17,062 nt of DNA from Patescibacteria group bacterium UBA6164 (lineage in GTDB: Bacteria; Patescibacteriota; Gracilibacteria; BD1-5; UBA6164), in NCBI GenBank assembly GCA_002422305.1, contig DIUG01000064.1, forward strand, positions 1 through 17,062, in the 5' to 3' direction. The notes under the pieces were generated by a model, which worked only from the letters and a program-made list of their open reading frames with translations, was not told the DNA's origin and did no database searches. The translations under genes and the position numbers were made by a program. Below are positions 1 through 9,662 of this stretch, piece after piece (positions within the stretch are counted from its first letter, which is position 1; every line of letters starts with the position of its first letter).

Positions 1-35
1 TTTCTTTTTCTTTCTTTTTTTTCTTTCTCTTCTTT
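1..35. repeat. Homopyrimidine tract at the window edge
   Basis: All 35 bases are C or T on the plus strand, so the minus strand is pure purine. Read on the minus strand, one frame is open from position 65 to the window edge and would give a Lys/Glu/Arg-rich stretch (VEIKEEKEKKERKR). I see no ATG, GTG or TTG that would start it and it overlaps a candidate promoter, so I do not call a gene. It could be the 5' leader or the beginning of a charged protein continuing to the left of the window. Confidence 0.4.
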
Positions 36-62
36 AATTTCAACCTTTTCTAAAGTATCAAA

Positions 63-90
63 ATACTATTTATTTTTAATTCTATGTCAA
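63..90 (-). promoter_or_regulatory. Candidate promoter reading left out of the window
   Basis: On the minus strand there is a perfect -35 TTGACA (85-90), a 16-nt spacer and a -10-like TAGTAT (63-68). It lies just downstream of the tRNA cluster and would drive a gene starting to the left of this window. The spacing matches the other promoters seen here; the -10 is only a 4/6 match. Confidence 0.4.
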
Positions 91-109
91 TTGTTTTTGG
101 TATAAAAAT

Positions 110-185
110 TGGTGGGCCTGGTTGGAATTGAACCAACGACCAATTGGTTATGAGCCAACTGCTCTAACCCCTGAGCTACAGGCCC
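110..185 (-). tRNA. tRNA with CAT anticodon (elongator Met or Ile2)
   Basis: The minus strand folds as a tRNA: acceptor GGGCCTG pairs with CAGGCCC, the discriminator is A, and the CCA end is encoded (110-112). The anticodon loop is CTCATAA, closed by GTTGG/CCAAT. A normal G1-C72 pair argues against the initiator tRNA. Elongator Met and the Ile tRNA whose C34 is modified to lysidine cannot be told apart with certainty by eye; the variable and T-arm sequence resembles the bacterial Ile2 type. It is last of four tRNAs in transcription order. Confidence 0.93.
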
Positions 186-217
186 TTATTTAAATATAAT
201 AAATTTATTAAAAAAAA

Positions 218-307
218 TGGCGGAAAGAGAGGGATTTGAACCCTCGGAACCCGTAAAGGTTCACACCCTTAGCAGGGGTGCGCGATAAGCCACTCTGCCA
301 CCTTTCC
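218..307 (-). tRNA. tRNA-Ser(GCT)
   Basis: This class II tRNA has the long variable arm typical of serine tRNAs. The acceptor GGAAAGG pairs with TCTTTCC (one G-U), the anticodon stem is CACCC/GGGTG around loop CTGCTAA (anticodon GCT, reading AGC/AGU), and CCA is encoded at 218-220. It is third in the minus-strand tRNA cluster. Confidence 0.95.
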
Positions 308-338
308 TAATAAAACATTGTTATCTTTAAATTAAAAA

Positions 339-426
339 TGGCGGAGAAACAGGGATTCGAACCCTGGGTGCCTTGCGACACGACGGTTTTCAAGACCGTT
401 GCTTTCGACCACTCAGCCATCTCTCC
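339..426 (-). tRNA. tRNA-Ser(TGA)
   Basis: A second class II serine tRNA with a long variable arm. The anticodon stem ACGGT/ACCGT encloses CTTGAAA, anticodon TGA, which reads UCA-type serine codons. It has nothing to do with the UGA codon, which would need a UCA anticodon. CCA is encoded at 339-341. It is second in the cluster. Confidence 0.95.
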
Positions 427-468
427 ACATAATAAAATAACACACTAATTTAAAGAATAAATTAAATA

Positions 469-543
469 TGGCTCCCCCGACTGGATTCGAACCAGTGACC
501 AAACGGTTAACAGCCGTCTACTCTACCGCTGAGCTACGGAGGA
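469..543 (-). tRNA. tRNA-Asn(GTT)
   Basis: The acceptor TCCTCCG pairs with CGGGGGA (one T-G), the anticodon loop is CTGTTAA with anticodon GTT, the T arm carries GGTTCGAATCC, and CCA is encoded at 469-471. It is the first tRNA downstream of the TTGACA promoter and starts the four-gene minus-strand cluster. Confidence 0.95.
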
Positions 544-570
544 AAATATAAATTTAATTTAGCGAGAAAG

Positions 571-598
571 ATATTATATATTTTTATTTAAATGTCAA
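571..598 (-). promoter_or_regulatory. Promoter of the tRNA cluster
   Basis: On the minus strand there is a perfect TTGACA (593-598), a 16-nt spacer and TAATAT (571-576), placed 28 nt upstream of the first tRNA. TATAAT overlaps the -10 at a 14-nt spacing. It is one of the two clearest promoters in the window, with the recA promoter. Confidence 0.65.
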
Positions 599-652
599 AA
601 AATTTTTTACTTTTTTTTATTTTTTTAATATAAAAAAATATTAATATATAAT

Positions 653-1120
653 TTAAAAATATTTTTTCATATTCATTTTGGCTTCCTTATCCATTGTTCT
701 CTCTTTTAATAATTGTTTTTTTTGATAAGTTTTTTTTCATTTAACTAATCATATTTTTAATTTTATTAAATTTCAAACAAAATATAATTCTAAAGGAACT
801 ACAGAAAATCAAACTTCCTTCAACTTAGAAATTAAATACAAAATTGTTTTTTTATGTAAAAAAATTTTTCTAACTCTCTCTGTCTCAATTGATTCTCTAT
901 TAAATAAAACTTTCCATGGAGAAATATGCATTCATTTTACATATAATTCTCAACCTATCATAATAATATATGATCATTTTAAATTTACATACCCATATCT
1001 AACACTCTTAGTTTCATATCATTTAAGCTCTATTCAAGATTCCCAAGTATTAATAACTTCATAATCAAAATAAGCTCTTTTATTTTTCGTAATTATATTA
1101 TCTAAACTTTTATTTTTCAT
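653..1120 (-). CDS. smpB: SsrA-binding protein SmpB
   Basis: SmpB is the tmRNA partner in trans-translation: it binds tmRNA and places it in the decoding centre of a stalled ribosome. The gene encodes 155 residues, the usual length. With UGA read as glycine it shows the family core: AYFDYEVINTWESGIELKG near residues 16-34, ETKSVRYGYVNLKGSY (36-51), MHISPW (64-69), and the C-terminal GLVKGKKTYQKK motif (124-135) before the basic tail that occupies the A site. Several family glycines are UGA. The start is the only ATG fitting the conserved N-terminus, and it has no Shine-Dalgarno. No tmRNA gene is visible nearby. It is followed by the tRNA-cluster promoter and preceded by the terminator of the M23 peptidase gene, so it is probably transcribed alone. 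Confidence 0.95.
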
Positions 1121-1186
1121 AATATTTTTTTATTTTAATATTTTTTATTATATTATCATAAGTAATTTAAAAAGCTAATTTTTTTT

Positions 1187-1214
1187 AAAAAATCTCTCAA
1201 AATTGAGAGATTTT
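1187..1214 (-). terminator. Intrinsic terminator of the M23 peptidase gene
   Basis: An inverted repeat AAAATCTCTC / GAGAGATTTT (1189-1198 with 1205-1214, 6-nt loop) lies 2 nt past the stop codon. On the minus strand the 3' arm runs into TTTTTT. A 10-bp stem directly after a stop with a T tract is a standard Rho-independent terminator. Confidence 0.75.
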
Positions 1215-1216
1215 AA

Positions 1217-2383
1217 TTATTCAAAATATTTAAGCTGATTTTCTAAAATATAATCTTTAGTTTTTCATTGAAATAACCAATTCCATCTCATATAATCATC
1301 AAGATCATAGGATTCTCATCTTTTCAAATTAAATGGATTTTTATAAACTTCAAAATGTAGATGATAATCATCATAATGTTCATCTGGTATTCAAGTAATT
1401 CAAATAGTTCAAAGTGGTTGTCATTTTTTTACAACTTCTCAAATTTTTATATTTGAAAAAATATCATTTAAATGACTATACATAACTAAATCTCAAGACA
1501 TTGTTTTTAACCAAACTTGATTCCCTCTTAATATATCTAAATTTCTAATCAAATTATCTTCAGTTAAATTATTTCACTTAACAATTTTATTTAAATCTGA
1601 AAAAACAAAATTTGATACAACCCTAACTATTATTCAACTATCAAGTGCTATCACTTGTTCTCAGAATTTACCATCTATATCCCATCATTGATGTATTCAA
1701 TTAGTATAATCTTTTCTATATGGTCTTCAAGAATTTGGTATTTTTGATTCTTTTATAGGCATTTTATGTCATAAAACAGGAACAATATACTTTTCACTTC
1801 TCTTATCTAATATATTATTTATAATATTCATATTATAAATAGCCTCTTCTAATTCTCTATTTTTCTTCAAAAATACATAATAACTTTTTTCAATATTATT
1901 ATCATATTTTTTATATTTCAATAATCCTTGTATTTTTTGATCTAAATTTAATCTTAAAGATGATAATTCAATAGTTTTAAGATCAATTAATTTAGAAAGA
2001 ATTTTATATTCATTAAAAATATTAAGTGTAAAATTAAATTTCGTTTCACTATTATCATCAGATAAAATAAAATTTTCATTTTCACAATAATTATCAAAAA
2101 ATTTTATATCAAACATATAATATCAAGACTTTGAATATGTTAATTTTGAAAAAATATTACATTCAGATTTCAATTTATAATTACTTAAATCAATTCAAGA
2201 TTTAAATAATATTCTATTTTTATTCAAAGAAGTAGAATCTAAATATATATTATTTGATGTTTTAAACAATATATTAATACTGTTATCAAATATTGTTGTT
2301 CATGCAAAAACTAAAGTATATCAAAATAATAAACTAAATATTATAGTTCATATAAACCATGTAAAAATAAATTTTTTGTTCAT
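1217..2383 (-). CDS. Membrane-anchored M23 (LytM-type) metallopeptidase
   Basis: This is a zinc endopeptidase of the M23 family, which cuts peptidoglycan cross-bridges in the cell wall; degenerate members act as amidase activators. The protein has 388 residues. An N-terminal hydrophobic segment (about residues 4-28, after MNKKF) is a signal peptide or anchor. Residues 30-200 are a Lys/Asn-rich region with a likely coiled-coil part that I do not recognise. The M23 domain spans about 225-360. The zinc ligands are present: H231 and D235 in HQGWD, and the HLHFE motif at 341-345. The barrel motif GEVVKKGQPLGTIG is also clear, so it is probably catalytically active. The start is the ATG just before the hydrophobic segment; an internal ATG at residue 90 would lose the signal. 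It has its own promoter and terminator. In an epibiotic or predatory cell, use on its own or a host wall are both possible; that is inference. Confidence 0.92.
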
Positions 2384-2413
2384 TTTTTTTATATTATTTT
2401 AAAAAGTGTCATA

Positions 2414-2440
2414 ATTATATTAATAATAATAATAAATCAA
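2414..2440 (-). promoter_or_regulatory. Candidate promoter of the M23 peptidase gene
   Basis: TTGATT (2435-2440), a 15-nt spacer made mostly of ATT repeats, and a perfect TATAAT (2414-2419) on the minus strand, 31 nt upstream of the start. The rest of the gap to gyrA (2441-2548) is AT-rich, with a TA-dinucleotide palindrome around 2469-2492, and shows no open frame. Confidence 0.5.
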
Positions 2441-2548
2441 GTTTTTTTGGCTCTTTTATGATAACAAGTATATAATATATATATTATATATAAATATTTA
2501 GAAGAAATTAAATCTATTTTTATCATACATTTTTTTTATTTTATTCAT

Positions 2549-2582
2549 AAAAAAATAGGGATATTTTTAATTATCCCTATTT
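2549..2582 (-). terminator. Intrinsic terminator of gyrA
   Basis: Stem AAATAGGGATA / TATCCCTATTT (2553-2563 with 2572-2582, 8-nt loop) with four further A on the plus strand, giving a T run on the minus strand. It stands 22 nt after the gyrA stop, and its GGG/CCC core stands out in this AT-rich sequence. Confidence 0.85.
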
Positions 2583-2604
2583 ACTAGATTTATCATACTC
2601 TAAC

Positions 2605-5157
2605 TTAGATTATTATCTCTTCTTCTTCCTCACCTTCTCTAACTATAGATGCTCTAACTATTTTATCTCATACTTGTTTTAATTTAGTTAAAATTACCCC
2701 CTGAGTAACTCTTGAAGTTTTTCTAATTCATTTAAGATTCATTCTAATAGTTTGTCATAATTTTGATATAAGTATTATATTTGATGATTTTCTATCTTCT
2801 TCACTTAACATATTAGCAGAAATTAATTTACCTGTTTTTACAGTAACTGCCATTGCCTTAACTCAAGATCATCATCTTTTTTGATTTCTATATTCTTCTA
2901 TTAATGTAAGCTTTCACATACCATTTTCAGTAACTATAAATACATATTCTTGATCTTTATGTACAATTGTTACCTCTACCACCATATCTGATTCTTTTAA
3001 TTTTATTCATCTTACTCATGATGCTATCCTTCACATTGGTCTAACATCATTCTCTGAAAATTGTATAGCTTTTCCTTCCTTAGTTGCTATAAATATACTA
3101 TCCTCTCAAGATGTAGTTTTTACCCAACTCAATTCATCATCATCTTTTACTCAAACTACTTTCAATCAATTAGCTCTTATACTTTTAATAAGATCTAATT
3201 CTAATTTTTTCACAATACCATTTGCAGTAACAAAAAATAAATATTTACTAGTTTCTTTTGAAATATCCATTATAGCAGCAATTTCTTCACCTTTTTGTAA
3301 TCATATAAAATTAATTATTGGTTGACCTTTTGCTATTCTATTTGTTTCAGGAATTTCATATGCAGGAAGTGTGAAAACTCTCCCTTTTGATGTAAAATAT
3401 AATAAATCTGAATGATTTTGTGTAGGAATTATCAATTTTATTTCATCATCTTCTTTAGATCAAGTTGCTACTCATTTTCATCATCTTTTTTGAGTTCTAA
3501 AACTATCATCTTTCAATCTTTTTATATAAGAATTTTTAGTTAAAACAATAAATATATCTTCATTTGGAATTGTATCCTTTGGGTTAAATTCTCATATTTT
3601 ACCAGCATTTACTTGAGTTTTTCTATCATCTCAAAATTTTTCTTTTATTTCATCTAATTCTATAAGTATAATAGTTACTATTCTTTCTGGTTTAGATAAA
3701 ATATCTTTTAAATCAGTTATCAATAACATTTTTTCATTTAATTCATCTTCTATTTTTTTTCTTTCTAATCAAGCTAATTTATTTAATCTCATTTCCAAAA
3801 TAGCATCTGCTTGTATTTCTGTAAAATCAAAATTAGCCATCAAAGCAATTTTCGCATTTTCTTTTGTATCAGCAGCTCTAATTGTTTTTATTATCTCATC
3901 AATATGATCAAGTGCTCTTTTTAAACCTTCTAAAATATGAGCTCTAGCTTCAGCAATTTTTAATTCATAAATTGTTCTTCTTTTTACTACTTCTTTTCTA
4001 TGTTCAATAAAAGCTTCTAAAAAATCTTTTAAATTATAAAGTCTTGGTTGCTTTCATCTTTCTCATAATGCAATCATATTATAACCAAAACTTGTTTGAA
4101 GAGATGTAAGTTTATATAATAAATTTAATACTTTTTTAGGAAAAGCATCTTTTTTCAATTCTATAATAATTCTAACACCATCTTTATTTGATTCATCCCT
4201 TATATCAGAAATTCAAATAATTTTTTTATCTCTTACTAAATCTGCTATTTTTTCAATAAATGTAGCTTTATTTGTTTGAAAAGGTACCTCTGAAATATGA
4301 ATTATATTTTTTCATTTTTTATTTTGTTCTATATTCGCTACTCATCTAATTTTAACAGATCATCTACCAGTAGAATAAGCAGTTAATAAAGCTTCTTTAT
4401 CATAAACTATTCAACCAGTTGGAAAATCAGGTCATTTTATAAATTGCATCAAATCTTCTACAGTAATATCATCAAAATTTGGTGTAGTTAACAGATATTG
4501 AATTGCATCTATTAATTCAGTTAAATTATGTGGTGGTATATTTGTAGCCATACCAACCGCTATCCCCATTACTCAATTCATAAGTAAATTAGGAATTCTA
4601 GTAGGCATAACACTTGGTTCTTGTTTTGTAGTATCAAAATTATCTCTAAAATCAACAGTTTCTTTTTCTATATCTGCTAACATATATTCAGCTAATTTAG
4701 TCATTTTTGCTTCAGTATATCTATATGCAGCTGCACTATCACCATCCATTGATCAAAAGTTACCTTGACCATGAACCAAGGGATACCTAAGAGAAAAATC
4801 TTGTGCCATTCTTACCATAGCTTCATATACAGAACTATCACCATGAGGATGATAATTTCAAAGTACATGTCAGACAACTGTTGCTGATTTTCTAAATTTT
4901 GCACTTGATCTTAATCATTGCTCATGCATAGAAAACATAATTCTTCTATGTACTGGTTTAAATCAATCTCTAATATCTGGCAATGCTCTTGATACGATTA
5001 CACTCATAGCATAATCAAGGTAACATGTTTCCATTTCATCTCTAATACTTCTATTTGTATCTCAATTATAAATCATTCAAGTTGGCATCTCTAATAATGT
5101 TTTTTCATCAGAATTTTCTTCATTCATTTCATTATTTAAATTTTCATTTTCTAACAT
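2605..5157 (-). CDS. gyrA: DNA gyrase subunit A
   Basis: This is the breakage-reunion subunit of DNA gyrase, which with GyrB introduces negative supercoils using ATP. The protein has 850 residues. The winged-helix core holds HPHGDSSVYEAMVRMAQ (103-119) and the catalytic tyrosine Y147 in AAAYRYTE. The quinolone-contact positions (E. coli S83 and D87) are S108 and E112, so the serine is kept and Asp is replaced by Glu. A long coiled-coil arm follows. The C-terminal beta-pinwheel carries the GyrA box QKRGGKG (about residue 555), in which all three glycines are UGA; this box favours GyrA over ParC. The C-terminus ends in an acidic GEEEEEIII tail, as in many GyrA proteins. The start gives a roughly 25-residue Asn/Glu-rich extension before the conserved region; there are internal ATGs, so the first 20 residues are less certain. 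gyrB is not in the window. Confidence 0.97.
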
Positions 5158-5270
5158 TTTGTACAGTTAAGTATTTAAAATTATTAAGGATATTTCATTA
5201 CAAACATAATAAAATTCTATAGTTTATTAATCCTAAAATAATATTTTTTAGATCAAAAATAACTAGCTTT

Positions 5271-5298
5271 AATATAATGATTTTATATAATTAATCAA
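5271..5298 (-). promoter_or_regulatory. Candidate promoter of gyrA
   Basis: On the minus strand: TTGATT (5293-5298), a 16-nt spacer and TATATT (5271-5276), 113 nt upstream of the gyrA start, giving a leader of about 105 nt. The -35 overlaps the hairpin arm of the upstream terminator. I see nothing else in 5158-5270. Confidence 0.45.
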
Positions 5299-5318
5299 GA
5301 AAAAAAGGCTTTTTTCTT
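5297..5318 (-). terminator. Weak hairpin after the small membrane protein gene
   Basis: Stem AAGAAAAAA / TTTTTTCTT (5297-5305 with 5310-5318) with loop AGGC. It lies 22 nt past the stop of the 71-residue gene. It is symmetric and A/T-based, so termination is plausible but unproven. Confidence 0.45.
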
Positions 5319-5340
5319 TTAATTTTTTTTTAAAAAATAT

Positions 5341-5556
5341 TTAAAAATCGAAATCCACCTCTTCTGTTTGATTTTTTTCAAGCATTCATTTTAATCAAAA
5401 TCAAATAAATATTCAAATTATAATAGAAACAAAAGACAAAATCCAAGTTTTAGAACTAGGATTTATAAAAACATAAGCTGGCATTCAAACAACCATATTT
5501 TCTACAATCAAAATTGCAGCTAAAGATATTCAACCAAAAACAAAAAATTTATTCAT
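5341..5556 (-). CDS. Small two-helix membrane protein
   Basis: A 71-residue protein with two hydrophobic stretches (about residues 4-20 and 41-58), separated by a short loop with NPSSKTW, and an acidic cytoplasmic-looking tail (EKNQTEEVDFDF). The architecture resembles the small LapA-like (DUF1049) membrane proteins, but I see no decisive motif, so the function is unknown. The UGA glycines fall inside the second helix (GIFIGFGLKG), as in a helix-packing segment. It has its own promoter (5587-5614) and a hairpin behind it, and is divergent from leuS. The start at 5556 is the only ATG in this frame; neighbouring ATGs upstream are out of frame. Confidence 0.75.
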
Positions 5557-5586
5557 AACATATTCATATTACTTTTTAATATAAGT

Positions 5587-5614
5587 ATTATATAATAAGT
5601 TTATTTTTTTTCAA
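5587..5614 (-). promoter_or_regulatory. Promoter of the small membrane protein gene
   Basis: TTGAAA (5609-5614), a 16-nt spacer and a perfect TATAAT (5587-5592) on the minus strand, 31 nt before the ATG. The divergent leuS leader (5615-5701) has TATAAT boxes at 5645-5650 and 5686-5691 on the plus strand but no convincing -35 at the right distance, so I do not place the leuS promoter. Confidence 0.6.
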
Positions 5615-5701
5615 ACAAAAACTAGAAAAAAAAATATTTTGTTTTATAATAAGTAAAATTCCAAATTAATTTATGGAAATTATTATATAATAATATAAAA
5701 A

Positions 5702-8266
5702 ATGTACTTACACAAAGATATTGAAAAAAAATGGCAAGATTTTTGGGAAAAAAATAAAACATATAAAACTGAAAATCCGATTTTTGATAATAGTAGAGAT
5801 TCAATTAATTGTATCTTTACAAAACCAAAATATTATTGTCTAGATATGTTCCCTTTTCCATCTGGTGCTTGATTGCATGTTGGGCATCCAGAATGAATGA
5901 CAGCAAACGATATAGTAGCTAGATATAAACATGCAAACGGATATAATGTACTTCATCCGATGTGATGGGATGCTTTTTGATTACCTGCTGAAAATTATGC
6001 TATAAAAACTGGTACTCATCCAAATATAACTACAAAAAATAATATAAATAATTTTAGAAAACAAATCAAAGCACTTTGATTTTCTTATGACTGGGATCGT
6101 GAAGTAGATACAACAGATCCTAAATATTATAAGTGGACACAATGGATATTTTTAAAATTATTTGAAAAATGATTAGCATATGAACAAGATTTACCTATAA
6201 ATTATTGTCCATCATGTAAAACATGACTAGCAAATGAAGAAGTATTAAATAACTTTACTTGCGAAAGATGTGGTACAAAAGTAGAAAAAAAACAAATTAG
6301 ACAATGGGTATTAGCAATAACTAAATATGCTGAAAGATTACTAAAAGATGTAGATAGACTTGATTGGCCAGAATGAATAAAAGACATGCAAAGAAACTGG
6401 ATTTGAAAAAGTGAATGATGTGAATTTGAGATGAAATTAGCTTGAAATGAAAGTAAATCTATAAGAGTTTATACTACAAGAATAGACACTGTTTTTGGTA
6501 TGACTTATGCTGTAATTGCTCCTGATCATAAAGATATAGGAAACTTTATAACTGATGAATATTTTACAGAATGTGAAGAATATATAGAAAAAGCTAATTC
6601 TAAATCAGATCAAGATAGAACTCAAGATGATAAAATAAAATCCTGAGTATTTACAGGTAGTTATGTAATAAATCCATTTAACTGAAAAGAAATACCTTTA
6701 TGGATTGCTGATTATGTATTATGAAACTATGGTACATGAGCTGTTATGGCTGTACCAGCACATGATGAAAGAGATTTTGAATTTACAAAGAAATATAAGT
6801 TAGAGATTATTGAAAGTATAAAATCAAAAAATAATTCTGAAACAAGTCCAGAATGACTAATAGAAAAATCTTTTACTGAATATTGAATACTTGTTAATTC
6901 TAAAGAATTTAGCTGACTTACAAGTGAAGAAGCAAAAATAAAACTTACTGAATATGCAGAAAAAAACTGATTTTGAGAGAAAAAAGTAAATTATAAACTT
7001 AGAGATTGGTTGTTTAGTAGACAAAGATATTGGTGAGAACCTATTCCTCTTGTACATTGTGATAAGTGTTGAATAGTATGAGAAAAAGAAGAAAATCTAC
7101 CTATATTATTGCCAGAAACTGATAATTTTGAACCATCATGAGATGGAACAAGCCCATTAAGTAAAATAGAAAGCTTTGTAAACTGCATGTGTCCAAAATG
7201 TGGATGACCAGCAAAAAGAGAAACTAATACTATGCCTCAATGGTGAGGATCATGCTGGTATTACTTGAGATATATGGATCCAAACAACGATAAAGAATTA
7301 GTAAATAAAGAAATAGCTAATTATTGGGGAGAAGTGGACTCTTATGTATGATGAGCTGAACATGCCGTACTTCATTTATTATATGCTAGATTTTGGCATA
7401 AATTCTTGTTTGATATATGAATAGTTCCAACTGATGAACCATTTTACAGACTTAGAAATCAAGGTTTAATACTTGCTTATTCTTACCAAAATGAAAATGG
7501 TAGACTTATAGCTAATGATTTAGTAGAAGAAAAAAATTGAAACTTTTATGATATAGAAACATGAGATAAACTTGAAAAAGTGGTTGCAAAAATGTCAAAA
7601 AGTTTAAAAAATGTTGTAAATCCTGATGAAATAGTGGATGAATATTGAGCTGATAGTTTGAGATTATATGAAATGTATATGGCTGAATTCAAAGATTCTG
7701 CTCCATGGGATACTAAAAATATTATCTGAGTAAGAAGATTTATAGAGAAATCCGAAAGATTATTTAATGCAAAAGCTAAAATATCTAGTGAAGACGATAT
7801 TTTTACTATGAAATTACTTCATAAAACTATTAAAAAAGTACAAGAAGATATAGAAAACTATAAATTTAATACTGCAATATCTAGTTTGATGATTTTAGTA
7901 AATAATTGATTACCGAAAGATTTTGTTTTACAAAAAGAATTCAAAAATGTATTTGTAAGACTACTTCACCCTTTTACTCCTCATTTAGCTGAAGAATTAT
8001 GGGAAAGAATATGAGAAAAAGAATCAGTATTCTTCTCTACTTGGCCTAAATATGAAGTAAGTATGACTATTGATGATACAATAGAAATTGCAGTTCAAGT
8101 ATTAGGTAAACTTAGATGAACTATTGAAATAAATAAAGATGAAGATAAAGATACTATTCTAGAAAAAGCTAAAAGTAATAATGATGTTGCGAAATGGTTA
8201 GAATGAAAAGAAATAGTAAAAGAAATATATGTACCTGGAAAAATAGTTAATATAGTTATTAAATAG
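5702..8266 (+). CDS. leuS: Leucine--tRNA ligase
   Basis: Charges tRNA-Leu with leucine (class I synthetase, cytoplasmic). The protein has 854 residues, normal for bacterial LeuRS. In order: the MFPFPSGAGLHVGHPEG signature (HVGHP at 59-63) for ATP binding; a zinc-binding insert with C169/C172 and C187/C190; the editing domain with TTRIDTVFG (from residue 258) and VPAHDERDFEF; the KMSKS loop at 630-634 followed by LKNVVNPDEIV; and a C-terminal anticodon-binding domain. Glycines of the HIGH region and of HPMGWDAFG are encoded by UGA, which by itself shows the genetic code. The ATG at 5702 starts a normal N-terminus (MYLHKDIEKKWQDFWE) with no Shine-Dalgarno. It stands alone on the plus strand, converging with rnhA. 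Confidence 0.98.
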
Positions 8267-8304
8267 ACATAAAAACAATCCATATATATGGATTGTTTTT
8301 ATGT
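8267..8304. terminator. Perfect 38-nt palindrome, bidirectional terminator
   Basis: From ACATAAAAACAATCCATAT the sequence is exactly its own reverse complement over 38 nt, beginning 1 nt after the leuS stop. The arms end in A5/T5 runs, so a hairpin with a T tract forms in both directions. It serves leuS (plus) and rnhA (minus). The rnhA stop codon (8299-8301) is inside the right arm. Confidence 0.9.
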
Positions 8305-9018
8305 ATAAACCTTTGCTTCATCTAAAAAATACATAGTTTTACAACTTGGACAGAGTAAATAATATTCATAATAATATGATCAAGGCTTTGGCTTTTTTGT
8401 ATGCTTTGGTTGTTTTTTCCCCACTGGAGTATTACACTTTTTACATAAATCTCATGGTTTAGTAATTTTTATTTTTTTATCAATAATTTTATTTATAACA
8501 ACATTATTTGATGTTAAAACTTCAGTATCTTTAGTTGAATTTACATAATTTATATCATCTAATAAATTATCCTTTTTCATAGATAAAGTAGCTAATTCAT
8601 CACATCTTTCATTTTCTATATGTCAATTATGCCCTTTCACCCAATAAAATTTTACATTATGTTTTTCTACTAAATCAAGTAAAATATCCCACAAATCATG
8701 ATTTATTGCTTTTTCACTTTTATTTCTATACCAATTATTTTTTTTCCATCTTTTAGCCCATCACTTTTCTATTCAATTAATCGTATATTGTGAATCAGTA
8801 TAAATTTTTACTCTAGCTCTTGTTAATAATTTTTGTAATCATGTAATTACTCAAGTAAGCTCCATTCTATTATTTGTAGTCAATTTATATCACTGGGAAA
8901 ACTCTTTTTTTATTCATTTATAATGCAATATAACTCAATACCCTCACCTACCAGGATTTGGTTTTGATCATCCATCAGAATATATTTCTACTTCTGGAAG
9001 TATATCTTTTCTATCCAT
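8299..9018 (-). CDS. rnhA: Ribonuclease HI with C-terminal zinc-finger extension
   Basis: Cuts the RNA strand of RNA-DNA hybrids (Okazaki primers, R-loops). The protein has 239 residues; the usual enzyme has about 155. The catalytic domain is complete: D15 in YSDGGSKPNPG, E53 in NNRMELTG, D75 in YTDSQYT, D140 in NERCDELA, and H130 in VKGHNGH. After about residue 150 there is a linker, then CKKC (192-195) and CPSC (223-226), a four-cysteine zinc-ribbon-like tail rich in basic residues between the pairs. The role of the tail is unknown; nucleic-acid binding is a guess. It lies 35 nt downstream of sodB with no terminator between, so probably shares its transcript. Confidence 0.93.
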
Positions 9019-9053
9019 TTATAAATTATTTAATTATTGTTTAATTTAATATA

Positions 9054-9629
9054 TTACTTCAAATTACTATTAACAAAATTCCAATTAACTAAATTCCAGA
9101 AATTTTCTATATATTTAGCTCTAGCATTTCTAGTATCTATATAATATGCATGTTCCCATATATCTATTACTAATAATGGTTTATTTTCAGTAGTTATAGG
9201 AGTTTCTGCATTTGAAGTATTCACTATTTCTAATTTTCATTCTGGAGTTTTTACCAACCAAGTCCATCCCGAACCAAAATTTGTAAGTGCACTTGTAGTA
9301 AACTGCTCTTTAAAATTTTCAAAATTCTCAAAATCTCTATTTATTAATATAGCAATTTCTCAATTAGATTCACTTCAAGCATTAGGAGCCATACAATTCC
9401 AATAAAATGTATGATTCCATACTTGAGCAGCATTATTAAACATTGATCACTCAGAATTTTTAATTACTTTTTCTAAATCATCATTATCAAAATCACTTCA
9501 AACAGTTAATTTATTTAAGTTATCAACATATGTTTGATGATGTTTAGCATAATGGTATTCTAGTGTTTCTTCTGAAATAAATGGCTCTAAAGCACTTTTT
9601 TCATATGGTAGTTCAGGTAGTTTAAACAT
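9054..9629 (-). CDS. sodB: Superoxide dismutase, iron type
   Basis: Converts superoxide to oxygen and hydrogen peroxide in the cytoplasm. The protein has 191 residues, the usual length. Metal ligands are H26 (EYHYAKHH), H73 (NNAAQVWNHTFYWN), D156 and H160 (DIWEHAYY). Q69 sits in the N-terminal half, the arrangement typical of the iron enzyme; the stretch from NNAAQ to MAPNAG is nearly identical to E. coli SodB. Strict iron dependence is inferred, since cambialistic members share this pattern. It is first gene of a likely sodB-rnhA transcript. It suggests that the cell meets oxygen even though relatives are usually thought to be fermentative. Confidence 0.96.
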
Positions 9630-9662
9630 AATTCTTATATTAAATATTAAAATATTATAAAA

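Noticed and set aside
1..59. Lys/Glu-rich protein fragment at the left edge
   Set aside because: The frame is open only for about 20 codons, has no start codon and overlaps a candidate promoter.
339..426. tRNA-Ser(TGA) as the decoder of recoded UGA
   Set aside because: Its anticodon 5'-UGA reads UCA codons. UGA would need anticodon UCA on a glycine tRNA, which is not in this window.
5622..5804. Minus-strand hydrophobic open frame of 60 codons at the leuS start
   Set aside because: It overlaps the leuS N-terminus, and its composition simply reflects A/T-rich DNA.
6202..7188. Minus-strand open frames inside leuS
   Set aside because: LeuRS motifs run unbroken across the region on the plus strand; the antisense frames are shadows.
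8095..8283. Minus-strand open frame of 62 codons at the end of leuS
   Set aside because: It overlaps the conserved LeuRS C-terminus and the palindromic terminator; no motif.
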